From positions 1,302,001 to 1,366,000 of the forward strand of contig OZ252150.1 in assembly GCA_965248775.1 (NCBI GenBank): 64,000 nt of DNA, in the 5' to 3' direction. The notes beneath the pieces are model-generated. The model saw only the letters and a list, made by a program, of their open reading frames with translations, did no database searches and had not been told where the DNA came from. This document shows positions 37,315 to 45,194 of the stretch, one piece after another. This DNA is from JBHHUI01 sp965248775 (GTDB lineage Bacteria > Chloroflexota > Anaerolineae > Anaerolineales > JBHHUI01). Within the stretch, counting starts at the first letter, position 1. Every line of letters starts with the position of its first letter. The position numbers and the translations under genes were made by a program.

Positions 37315-38025
37315 TCAGGCAGATTCAAAAGAGCGTTTTTCCCACTGTTCGACCTTTACACCTTTAATCAAGAGCCAAAAGAGAATAAGGATTTCTCCAA
37401 ATCCCGTAAACTCGGTAATTGTCAAACCGAAGTTGGGTAAAAGAAAGAATGTAAAAAAATCTATCACATAGCCAAAACACCCAATAATCAACAAGACGCC
37501 CAATATTTTAGGAAGGAAGCCTGACTTGTAAACTAAATAGCCAAAGGGTAATAGCCAAAGGCCCCAAAAAATCTGGACGATATTTATTCCAACATCGGAC
37601 AATTCAAGAAAGAACATCACTTGAGCTTGCAATTGATCTGCTGTGAATACTGTCAAGTAGTCTGCGCCGTTCAAAAGCATCAGGGCAGCAATTTGGTTAA
37701 GCTTGAGCATCGTGATGGGGATACTAACCAGAGCGAGAACAACCATAAACAAAGCATGGGTTTTGTTAACTGGTTTTAGTAGCTTATATAGAACAAGAAC
37801 TAAAAATATAAAAGCAATCTGACCAAGTAGACCGCTCACAAAGCTGAGACGAAAGAGCGATTCAGAAGCCACGATATTCTCGACTGTTGCTCCGGCATCT
37901 CCGGCTACGATAAGGGTGGGTATATATAAAATGCCGAAGGCACCGAATACTGCGAGAAGCAGGTACCAAATCCCTGCATCTCTTGCTGTTTTTCTTGGCG
38001 AATCCATATTTTCATTGGTTGTCAT
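37315..38025 (-). CDS. DUF4386-type membrane protein
   Basis: 236 residues from the ATG at 38025, chosen because AAAAGGAGATAAATCG precedes it; a longer start at 38091 has none. Six or so hydrophobic helices are visible (WYLLLAVFGAFGILYIPTLIV, FVSGLLGQIAFIFLVLVLYKLL, LFMVVLALVSIPITMLKLNQIAALMLL, IFWGLWLLPFGYLVYKSGFLPKILGVLLIIGCFGYVID, ILILFWLLIKGV). This matches the DUF4386 family, often near oxidoreductase genes. It was probably the last gene of the operon now broken by IS elements, see the inversion finding. Confidence 0.78.
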   Translation of the reverse strand: MTTNENMDSPRKTARDAGIWYLLLAVFGAFGILYIPTLIVAGDAGATVENIVASESLFRLSFVSGLLGQIAFIFLVLVLYKLLKPVNKTHALFMVVLALVSIPITMLKLNQIAALMLLNGADYLTVFTADQLQAQVMFFLELSDVGINIVQIFWGLWLLPFGYLVYKSGFLPKILGVLLIIGCFGYVIDFFTFFLLPNFGLTITEFTGFGEILILFWLLIKGVKVEQWEKRSFESA

Positions 38026-38155
38026 CGATTTATCTCCTTTTTTGACTTGTCCGTATTTGGTGAAATCCTGCGTTAATATTCTTGCGACCAAGTTGCATTA
38101 ATGTCATAATCCGAATGTGGTTCTCAAAGAGTTTGCTACTGCTTGTCACGGCCAT

Positions 38156-38455
38156 TTACACTGTTATGACTACATTTCCCGATTTTCGTCCTGATTCGAC
38201 ATATCTGTGAGCCTCGGCAGTCTGTTCCAATGCGTAACGTCTATCTATGACCGGTTTTATCTTCCCCGCCTCGAGAAGCTCTTTGAGGAAGATAAGATCT
38301 TCGGCACGATCCTTTCGGTTCATTTCCACACTCACGTAAGTGCCCTCCGGGGCAAGTGCTTTCTTCCATTTTGATTTCGAGATTCCCGAAATCAGTTTTC
38401 CAGCCGCATCAAAGATTAAATCAAAACGCTCTCCGCTTTCTGTGACATCCTCTTT
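38156..38455 (-). pseudogene. C-terminal part of a zinc-independent MDR oxidoreductase, separated by inversion
   Basis: The segment reads KEDVTESGERFDLIFDAAGK..., FLKELLEAGKIKPVIDRRYALEQTAEAHRYVESGRKSGNVVITV, the C-terminal third of medium-chain dehydrogenase/quinone reductase-like proteins. Its upstream side abuts the 1518-bp element at 38456. The N-terminal part is at 41047-41667 on the other strand. Joining the two with a single copy of the AAA duplication gives ...VIDYTKEDVTESGERFD... and a 306-codon gene. Confidence 0.85.
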
Positions 38456-39087
38456 GCTCGACTTTGTACGTTTCAAGTAGCGTAACAAGCCATATTTAGC
38501 AGAGAATCGAGCAATGCGCGCGGGACTTTTACGATATCGGGCTGCGACGGCGACATGGAAAAACCACTTGCCATCGGCCAGAGTTCACGCCGCACAGTTG
38601 CGATTGCATCAGAGAATGTTGGCAAAGGTTTGGCATACCAGGCAGCCGTTCGCACAGGGATTGGGTCATGCACATGCAACTTGTGAGCCGCCAGCGTGAT
38701 CCAGGAAAACAGTCCTAGCAGCACCGGCGTGACGCGCGCGATGGCGGCATCGGACCACTGGCGCTGTGTCTCAACTCCGAGGTGGGCGCGCACTTCTTCG
38801 AACGTGACTTCCAGCTGCCCGCGTTGTACGAACCAGGTGATGACCTGTACCGGGTCAGCCCAGCGGTCCGTGCACAGCAAAGCTTGCGGCTTGAATTTGT
38901 CCTCCGGGTCGCGGATGAGAACCCAGCGCAGCGGCACAGTGGGCATCCCGCCGTGATACCAGACCGCCGTGCCGGCGGTGATTTCTACCGTGCGTTGTTT
39001 GTTGCTGTACCAGGCGACCGTGGTCTTCGTCCAAGCCGTTTCCGGGTCGTTCAGCCGGGCTTGCAATGTGGGTAAGCGGGCCCCCTT

Positions 39088-39116
39088 CCAGTGACCCAGG
39101 CCCCACTGGACTGGGT
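39088..39116. repeat. Palindromic insertion (second) in transposase of copy D
   Basis: The same sequence as 42525-42553 in copy E, in inverted orientation: ACCCAG/CTGGGT and CCAGTG/CACTGG as interleaved 6-bp dyads. It was present before the element duplicated. Confidence 0.6.
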
Positions 39117-39717
39117 GCGCCGTGGCCGGCCGAGCTGTTCGGGCTTGCGCGGCGGTGCCGGTTGATACAGGGCTGCGTCCAGACGCAGACGTGTGACGAC
39201 CGCCACCGGCTCGGAGAGCGACTGACAGGCATGCAGGAATTCCAGCGCGGCGTAGCTATTGTCGGCCACAAGCACCAACTTTCGGCTGGGCAACCAGCGG
39301 CGCAGCTGGAAGACCATTTGGCGCGCCCAGTCGAGTACCGTTTTATGAGCGCGCGCTTTGTCCGCATAATATCGCTGAGAAGGCGCCAACAGTGTAAACA
39401 CTGGCAGCGCCCACACGCGTATCGCCCATGGAATGTGTACAAGCCACATCAGGCTGATCCAGCGCAAGCCGCTGGCCTTCACGAAGTGACCCCCGCTCGA
39501 ACGCACGGCGTCGCGATAGAGGCCGCGCGCCTTGATACGACGACCCCAGCGACGTTCGATAGTTTCATCGATTCCAAACACCAAAGTCTCGTCACCGTAA
39601 TCAAAGTGCTGCAAAAGCAACGCAAGCAACAATTGGCTCAACTTACGTGCCGACCAGGTCGCGCGATTGAGCACGTGGTGAAACTTCGCAAAATTACCGG
39701 CACTGCTCAGCCCCACA

Positions 39718-39743
39718 CTTGCCGGGTACGGCAGTACTCGGTT
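39718..39743. repeat. Palindromic insertion (first) in transposase of copy D
   Basis: The same sequence as 41898-41923 in copy E, in inverted orientation. Core dyads are TGCCG/CGGCA and GTAC/GTAC. Confidence 0.5.
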
Positions 39744-40051
39744 ACGCGCAGCGCAGCCGTCACCGTCCGCAAGTGCGGCGTCAGGATCGAACCGACCAGA
39801 AGCACCAGAGCTTTCCACCAAGTGCGCTTTTCGAACACTGTCGCGAAGGGCTTTAGCAAGTCTATAATGTCCGTGGGCAAGGTGAGCATTTTCCGACCTT
39901 TCTTGATCCAAAGGTCAGCTTACCTTGCCTTTCTATTTATGAGAAATCAGTCCCCAAATGTACAAAGTCGAGCTAAGATGAGACTCCTTAACTCAATAAG
40001 GGATCTGAAAGCGGTCAGAATAACACGGCAAAAACACTTAGGAGAAAAATT

Positions 40052-41029
40052 ATGAAAGCGATTGTATACACAAAATACGGATCTCCAGATGTTCTTCAGT
40101 TCAAAGATATAGAAAAACCTACTCCCAAGGACAATGAAATACTGATAAGGGTATACGAGACAATCGTCACGCCCACGGACATCGCCAATCGAACGGGTGA
40201 CCCATTTATGATTAGATTTTTTAGCGGCCTCTTAAGACCCAAACATATACCTGGTAGTGATCTGGCCGGTGTAATTGAGTCAGTAGGCAAAGATGTAACA
40301 ATATTTAAGAAGGGCGACCAGGTTTTTGGATCCGCCAGCCCCGCTACTGGCGCGCATGCCGAGTACATATGTCTGCCTGATAAAGGGGTAGTCGCATTAA
40401 TACCGGGCAATATGAATTTTGAGGGCACTGCTGGCATTTGTGATGCAGCTATGACTGCGTTGACGTTCCTCAGAGAAGAGGCAAATATTCAGAGCGGACA
40501 AAAAATCCTTATCAAGGGAGCTTCTGGCTCGGTAGGGACTTTTGCGGTACAGCTTGCCAAGCACTTTGGGGCGGAGGTTACCGGGGTATGCAGTTCTGCG
40601 AATGTTGAATTGGTGAAATCTTTGGGAGCCGATAAGGTCATTGATTACACTCAAGAAGATTTCACAAAAAACGGCCAGTTTTATGACATTGTTTTTGACG
40701 CCGTAGGCAAGAGTTCATTTCCACATTGTAAGAGCTCGCTCAAGCACGGAGGAATCTATCTTACAACTGTCCCTACCTTGGCAATTATTCTTCAAATGTT
40801 ATGGACATCAAAGATCGGCAGCAAAAAAGCAGTGTTTGCAGCAACGGGCCTAAACCAGAGTAGAGAAAAACTAGACTTCCTCAAAGAGCTACTTGAAGAG
40901 GGAACGATTAAATCAGTCATCGATAGACGTTATCCCTTGGAACAAATTGCCGAGGCTCACAGCTATGTTGAAAAAGGACACAAAAAGGGAAATGTAGTCA
41001 TAACTTTGGAACAGAATTTCAAAACTTAA
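40052..41029 (+). CDS. NAD(P)-dependent MDR oxidoreductase (quinone reductase-like)
   Basis: 325 residues. The start MKAIVYTKYGSPDVLQFKDIEKPTPKDNEILIRVYET is the usual one for this group. The GroES-like domain carries IPGSDLAGVIESVGKDV and KKGDQVFG; the Rossmann nucleotide site is ILIKGASGSVGTFAVQLAKHFGAEVTGVCS (about residues 151-179), then SLGADKVIDYTQEDFT. No zinc-ligand Cys set is present. CTTAGGAGAAAAATT precedes the ATG. It is followed by a second, similar gene at 41047 (17 bases). Both lie in a segment that appears inverted relative to the flanking genes. Confidence 0.9.
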   Translation: MKAIVYTKYGSPDVLQFKDIEKPTPKDNEILIRVYETIVTPTDIANRTGDPFMIRFFSGLLRPKHIPGSDLAGVIESVGKDVTIFKKGDQVFGSASPATGAHAEYICLPDKGVVALIPGNMNFEGTAGICDAAMTALTFLREEANIQSGQKILIKGASGSVGTFAVQLAKHFGAEVTGVCSSANVELVKSLGADKVIDYTQEDFTKNGQFYDIVFDAVGKSSFPHCKSSLKHGGIYLTTVPTLAIILQMLWTSKIGSKKAVFAATGLNQSREKLDFLKELLEEGTIKSVIDRRYPLEQIAEAHSYVEKGHKKGNVVITLEQNFKT

Positions 41030-41046
41030 CTAATTGGAGGAAACTC

Positions 41047-41667
41047 ATGAGAGCGATCGTATTCACAGAATATGGACCACCGGAGGTCCTTCAGATCAAA
41101 GAAGTAGCAAAACCTACCCCCAGGGACAATGAAATACTGATAAGAATATATGCGACAACAGTAACAGCAGGGGACTGGCGCATGCGAAAGGCTGACCCAT
41201 TTGCAGCAAGACTTTACAATGGTCTCATAAGGCCCAAAAAAGTTACTATATTAGGGTTTGAGCTAGCCGGGGAAGTTGAATCAGTCGGCAAGGATGTAAA
41301 ACTATTTAAGAAAGGTGACCAAGTATTTGGACGTACCGGTTTTGATTTTGGCGCTTATGCCGAATACAAATGTATGCCAGAAGATGGGGATGGCAAAAAA
41401 GGGCTGGTAGCAATAAAGCCTACAAATATTACCTTTGAGGAGGCCGCCGCCGTTCCTTTTGGGGGATTGGCAGCATTGAATATTCTTAGAAAAGGGAATA
41501 TTGAGAAAAGGCAGAAGGTCCTTATAAACGGAGCTTCTGGAAGTGGAGGTACGTATGCAGTACAGCTTGCCAAGCACTTTGGGGCGGAGGTTATCGGGGT
41601 TTGCAGCACCAAAAATCTTGAGGGGGTGAAATCTCTGGGAGCCGATAGGGTAATTGATTACACCAAA
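41047..41667 (+). pseudogene. N-terminal part of a second MDR oxidoreductase, cut by copy E
   Basis: From the ATG at 41047 (GGAGGAAACTC before it) the protein reads MRAIVFTEYGPPEVLQIKEV, ILGFELAGEVESVGKDVKLFKKGDQVFG, VLINGASGSGGTYAVQLAKHFGAEVIGVCS and ends in SLGADRVIDYTK. The frame then runs into the element at 41668 and stops within it. The remaining C-terminal third is at 38156-38455 on the other strand. Close similarity to the gene at 40052 points to a tandem duplication. Confidence 0.9.
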
Positions 41668-41897
41668 GCTCGACTTTGTACATTTGGGGACTGATTTCTC
41701 ATAAATAGAAAGGCAAGGTAAGCTGACCTTTGGATCAAGAAAGGTCGGAAAATGCTCACCTTGCCCACGGACATTATAGACTTGCTAAAGCCCTTCGCGA
41801 CAGTGTTCGAAAAGCGCACTTGGTGGAAAGCTCAGGTGCTTCTGGTCGGTTCGATCCTGACGCCGCACTTGCGGACGGTGACGGCTGCGCTGCGCGT

Positions 41898-41923
41898 AAC
41901 CGAGTACTGCCGTACCCGGCAAG
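41898..41923. repeat. 26-base palindromic insertion (first) in transposase of copy E
   Basis: It separates TVTAALRV from GLSSAGNFAKFHHVLNR and causes the first frame change; 26 bases satisfy the frame. TGCCG pairs with CGGCA and the two GTAC cores can pair with each other. Exact limits are uncertain by one or two bases. Confidence 0.5.
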
Positions 41924-42524
41924 TGTGGGGCTGAGCAGTGCCGGTAATTTTGCGAAGTTTCACCACGTGCTCAATCGCGCGACCTGGTCGGCACGTAAGT
42001 TGAGCCAATTGTTGCTTGCGTTGCTTTTGCAGTACTTTGATTACGGTGACGAGACTTTGGTGTTTGGAATCGATGAAACTATCGAACGTCGCTGGGGTCG
42101 TCGTATCAAGGCGCGCGGCCTCTATCGCGACGCCGTGCGTTCGAGCGGGGGTCACTTCGTGAAGGCCAGCGGCTTGCGCTGGATCAGCCTGATGTGGCTT
42201 GTACACATTCCATGGGCGATACGCGTGTGGGCGCTGCCAGTGTTTACACTGTTGGCGCCTTCTCAGCGATATTATGCGGACAAAGCGCGCGCTCATAAAA
42301 CGGTACTCGACTGGGCGCGCCAAATGGTCTTCCAGCTGCGCCGCTGGTTGCCCAGCCGAAAGTTGGTGCTTGTGGCCGACAATAGCTACGCCGCGCTGGA
42401 ATTCCTGCATGCCTGTCAGTCGCTCTCCGAGCCGGTGGCGGTCGTCACACGTCTGCGTCTGGACGCAGCCCTGTATCAACCGGCACCGCCGCGCAAGCCC
42501 GAACAGCTCGGCCGGCCACGGCGC

Positions 42525-42553
42525 ACCCAGTCCAGTGGGGCCTGGGTCACTGG
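42525..42553. repeat. 26-29-base palindromic insertion (second) in transposase of copy E
   Basis: It separates GRPRR from KGARLPTLQARL and causes the second frame change; 26 or 29 bases both satisfy the frame. ACCCAG (42525-42530) pairs with CTGGGT (42542-42547), and CCAGTG (42532-42537) pairs with CACTGG (42548-42553): two interleaved 6-bp dyads. Confidence 0.62.
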
Positions 42554-43155
42554 AAGGGGGCCCGCTTACCCACATTGCAAGCCCGGCTGAACGACCCGGA
42601 AACGGCTTGGACGAAGACCACGGTCGCCTGGTACAGCAACAAACAACGCACGGTAGAAATCACCGCCGGCACGGCGGTCTGGTATCACGGCGGGATGCCC
42701 ACTGTGCCGCTGCGCTGGGTTCTCATCCGCGACCCTGAGGACAAATTCAAGCCGCAAGCTTTGCTGTGCACGGACCGCTGGGCTGACCCGGTACAGGTCA
42801 TCACCTGGTTCGTACAACGCGGGCAGCTGGAAGTCACGTTCGAAGAAGTGCGCGCCCACCTCGGAGTTGAGACACAGCGCCAGTGGTCCGATGCCGCCAT
42901 CGCGCGCGTCACGCCGGTGCTGCTAGGACTGTTTTCCTGGATCACGCTGGCGGCTCACAAGTTGCATGTGCATGACCCAATCCCTGTGCGAACGGCTGCC
43001 TGGTATGCCAAACCTTTGCCAACATTCTCTGATGCAATCGCAACTGTGCGGCGTGAACTCTGGCCGATGGCAAGTGGTTTTTCCATGTCGCCGTCGCAGC
43101 CCGATATCGTAAAAGTCCCGCGCGCATTGCTCGATTCTCTGCTAAATATGGCTTG

Positions 43156-43398
43156 TTACTCTACTTGAAACGTACAAAGTCGAGCTTTGGAGTTGTAAGA
43201 GAATACATCTTCTAAGGGTGAGTCGAAGACAAGCGCGATGCGAAAAGCCAATTCCAAGGAGGGGGAATATTTCCCCTTTTCCATGGCGATAATTGTTTGT
43301 CGGGTCACTCCCGCTTTTTCAGCCAATTGTTGTTGGGTCATTTCATCATTGAAAAAACGCAAATTCCGAATGTTGTTACTGACCCGAGTCTTGCCCAT
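43156..43398 (-). CDS. XRE-type HTH regulator with IS-derived C-terminus
   Basis: From the ATG at 43398 the protein reads MGKTRVSNNIRNLRFFNDEMTQQQLAEKAGVTRQTIIAMEKGKYSPSLELAFRIALVFDSPLEDVFSYNSK, a compact YgzD/YozG-like helix-turn-helix protein of about 70 residues. The last ten residues (KARLCTFQVE) come from the end of copy E. Joining its flank to the flank right of copy D places TAA directly after the Lys codon, so the ancestral stop was probably there. The start lies one base after the stop of the upstream membrane protein, so the two are co-transcribed. The DNA-binding part is intact. Confidence 0.85.
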   Translation of the reverse strand: MGKTRVSNNIRNLRFFNDEMTQQQLAEKAGVTRQTIIAMEKGKYSPSLELAFRIALVFDSPLEDVFSYNSKARLCTFQVE

Positions 43399-43399
43399 T

Positions 43400-43846
43400 T
43401 TAGAAGCCCCTCCGATAAAGATAGATCTGTGTAACGTATCCAACAATCCCTGCTCCAAAGAGAGAAAATACAATCAGGTTGAACATCACCAACGGCGGCT
43501 GACCCACGGCCAGAGTTATCATAGCGAGTAGAAATCCGACCCCAAAAACAGCATAAGAAATCTGATTTGCTCTCAGATCGATTAATTTGTCCCGCTCATC
43601 AGTTAGAGAAATCTCCTCTTCCCTTGTTGCAATAGCATGGATGATGCTTATTAAAATACTTGAGATGATGCTCAATACAATTTGCACACCGATTACGATT
43701 AAGAAGAGGGTGCCCCAATAGCTGGAAATAGTTGTTGAGTCGAAGCTCCCGTGCTGATATTGCTGAATTGCATAGAAGGAGTAGATCCCCACTCCCAGTG
43801 CGCTGCTGATCAGATACGCGATCGTTCTATTTTCTTGACTGGACAT
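43400..43846 (-). CDS. Small membrane protein paired with an XRE regulator
   Basis: 148 residues with four hydrophobic helices (TIAYLISSALGVGIYSFYAIQ, GTLFLIVIGVQIVLSIISSILISIIHA, ISYAVFGVGFLLAMITLAVG, FNLIVFSLFGAGIVGYVTQIYLY) and a charged loop REEEISLTDERDKLIDLRA. DUF2178-like proteins have this layout and often precede a small XRE regulator, as here. It is the first gene of the minus-strand unit, with GGCAAGGAAAAC before the ATG. The protein may sense membrane state or act as an anti-regulator. Confidence 0.8.
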   Translation of the reverse strand: MSSQENRTIAYLISSALGVGIYSFYAIQQYQHGSFDSTTISSYWGTLFLIVIGVQIVLSIISSILISIIHAIATREEEISLTDERDKLIDLRANQISYAVFGVGFLLAMITLAVGQPPLVMFNLIVFSLFGAGIVGYVTQIYLYRRGF

Positions 43847-43873
43847 GTTTTCCTTGCCTTGTCTGCTTGTTTT

Positions 43874-43889
43874 TACATTTAGTAATGTA
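43874..43889. promoter_or_regulatory. Candidate operator of the XRE regulator
   Basis: TACATT-TAGT-AATGTA is a perfect 6-4-6 palindrome 28 bases before the ATG of the membrane-protein gene. The 350-base region 43847-44196 otherwise holds A/T-rich promoter-like DNA (TTTACATTGTG, TTCTTACATG) and a terminator, but no gene. Autoregulation is likely for this regulator type. Confidence 0.45.
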
Positions 43890-44117
43890 CAACATGCAAA
43901 TAGTCATATAACCTTTACATTGTGTCAAGTAATTCTTACATGTTGAGCCGAAATTGGACTCTCTCCCTACTGACCCCGAAGACGGGATTGGCACTTTGGG
44001 AAACCCAAATTGGAGGCGCCAATAAGGGGTCAAGATTTTGCGAAAATCTTGACATAATTCTCTACTATCCTTGATGAGCACTTCGATGAACAGGAGGAGA
44101 GGTTGAAAATCACAAAG

Positions 44118-44147
44118 AAAAACGACCGCATCAGTGCGGCCGTTTTT
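44118..44147. terminator. Bidirectional-looking hairpin terminator
   Basis: AAAAACG-A-CCGCA pairs with TGCGG-C-CGTTTTT around TCAG. A-runs on one side and T-runs on the other let it work on both strands. It ends the MDR gene at 44197-45183 and isolates the XRE unit. Confidence 0.85.
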
Positions 44148-44196
44148 CGATGATTTCGTACCCGAAAATATGGAGAATTATGAAATAATCCAGCCT

Positions 44197-45183
44197 TTAT
44201 TCGGGTTGGTCGATAGGTACGATGGTGATGATTACTTTTCCTTTGACATGCCCTTCCCCAAGATAGCGGAGGGCTTCAGAAATCTCACTTAATGGGTAAC
44301 GCTTATCGATAACGGGGACGACTTTGCCCGCTTCAAGAAGTTCACCTATATAAACAAGATCCTTATGGTTTGGTTTTGCCTCACCCATATTCTTTATTTG
44401 TTTCCCCCCCTTTTTTGACATCAGGGGTCCCCTAAGCATAGATTCGAAGATTTGCGCCATAGTGCCTCCGGTACAGACATAAGTTCCTTGGGGACTTAAT
44501 GCACGCTTGTAATCTGAAAGCGAACGATGATCATTAGCGCCAATAATTAAGTCATAGCGATTCCCATTTTGGGTGAAATCTTCTTGCGTGTAATCAATCG
44601 CGTGGTCCGCACCTATAGAGCGCACCATGTCCATTTTTCCTGTGCTGCACACGGCCGTGACTTCGGTACCGTAGGATTTGGCAATTTGTACTGCAAACAT
44701 CCCGACACCACCCGAAGCACCATTTATCAAAACTTTTTGTCCGGGTTGAATCTGTCCAGAATCCCGAATTCCCAGCAGTGCTGTAAGAGCCGCAACGGGG
44801 ACGGCGGCTGCTTTCTCGAACGATACATTGGCCGGTTTCAACGCTAGATTATTTTCACTTACACACACATACTCGGCAAAAGCGCCAAAACCACTTTCTC
44901 CAAAAACCTCATCACCCGAGTGAAATTTCTTGGCTTTTTTCCCAACTGCCACAACCTCCCCCGCTATATCATTTCCGAGAATCTTTTGTTTTGGTTTTAG
45001 GATCCCCCCCGTAAACGCCCGTACCAGGTACGGTTTGCCATTCAGGGAATAGCTGTCACCCGCATTCAAGGCTGCCGTATAAACTTTTACCAAGACTTCA
45101 CCGTCCTTAGGAACTGGCTTTGGTACTTCTTCAAGTTTCAGAACATCGGGTGAACCATATTCGTGATAAACAATTGCCTTCAT
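44197..45183 (-). CDS. NAD(P)-dependent MDR oxidoreductase (third paralogue)
   Basis: 328 residues, MKAIVYHEYGSPDVLKLEEVPKPVPKDGEVLVKVYTAALNAGDSYSLNGKPYLVR at the start. GroES-like part with KILGNDIAGEVVAVGKKAKKFHSGDEVFGE, nucleotide site VLINGASGGVGMFAVQIAKSYGTEVTAVCS (about 146-175), then SIGADHAIDYTQEDFTQNGNRYDLIIGAN. No zinc ligands. AGGAG lies 11 bases before the ATG; its AG belongs to the CTAG at the end of IS1182 copy B, so the element sits exactly at the ribosome binding site. Related to the two MDR genes at 40-42 kb. Confidence 0.92.
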   Translation of the reverse strand: MKAIVYHEYGSPDVLKLEEVPKPVPKDGEVLVKVYTAALNAGDSYSLNGKPYLVRAFTGGILKPKQKILGNDIAGEVVAVGKKAKKFHSGDEVFGESGFGAFAEYVCVSENNLALKPANVSFEKAAAVPVAALTALLGIRDSGQIQPGQKVLINGASGGVGMFAVQIAKSYGTEVTAVCSTGKMDMVRSIGADHAIDYTQEDFTQNGNRYDLIIGANDHRSLSDYKRALSPQGTYVCTGGTMAQIFESMLRGPLMSKKGGKQIKNMGEAKPNHKDLVYIGELLEAGKVVPVIDKRYPLSEISEALRYLGEGHVKGKVIITIVPIDQPE

Positions 45184-45194
45184 TCTTATTTCTC

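Larger units (their letters stand above)
38473..39889 (-). pseudogene. Transposase of copy D, broken in two places
   Basis: N-terminal frame from 39889: MLTLPTDIIDLLKPFATVFEK, then LTPHLRTVTAALRV. The frame changes at a 26-base insertion (39718-39743) into GLSSAGNFAKFHHVLNRATWSARKLSQLL, LVFGIDETIERRWGRRIKARG (first catalytic Asp), LVLVADNSYAALEFLH (second Asp). It changes again at a 26-29-base insertion (39088-39116) into KGARLPTLQARLNDPETAW, FVQRGQLEVTFEEVRAHLGVETQRQW (Glu). The copy differs from E at only a few residues (for example LQHF instead of LQYF, CYAT instead of CYST). Confidence 0.82.
38456..39973. mobile_element. DDE_5/IS701-type element, copy D (minus orientation), 1518 bp
   Basis: Inverted ends GCTCGACTTTGTAC ... 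GTACAAAGTCGAGC. It is a near-identical inverted copy of the element at 41668-43185. The left flank AAA (38453-38455, minus strand) matches the AAA before the other copy at 41665-41667. Both copies have equal length and share the same disruptions. Confidence 0.9.
41752..43168 (+). pseudogene. Transposase of copy E, broken in two places
   Basis: Read as one protein with two frame changes it has the same domains as copy D: N-terminal MLTLPTDIIDLLKPF from 41752, catalytic Asp in FGIDETIERRW (about 42070), second Asp in LVADNSYAALEF (about 42375), Glu region in QLEVTFEEVRAHLG (about 42830). The frame changes occur at 41898-41923 and 42525-42553, both short palindromic insertions. Since D and E carry the same two insertions, the element must have been copied after them, using a transposase in trans, or its expression tolerates them. 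Confidence 0.82.
41668..43185. mobile_element. DDE_5/IS701-type element, copy E (plus orientation), 1518 bp
   Basis: Same ends and length as copy D. On its left it interrupts an MDR oxidoreductase after ...DYTK, and on its right it overwrites the end of an XRE-type regulator gene. With copy D it forms a long inverted repeat around 39974-41667. Confidence 0.9.

Noticed and set aside
39066..40055. A 329-codon plus-strand frame over copy D
   Set aside because: It is antisense to the transposase and reappears in copy E only as a shadow of the same sequence; composition (Arg/Gln/His-rich) is not protein-like.
43186..43190. A target duplication at the XRE side of copy E
   Set aside because: Flanks AAA and TAA do not match, so only the MDR2 junction offers a clean 3-base duplication.
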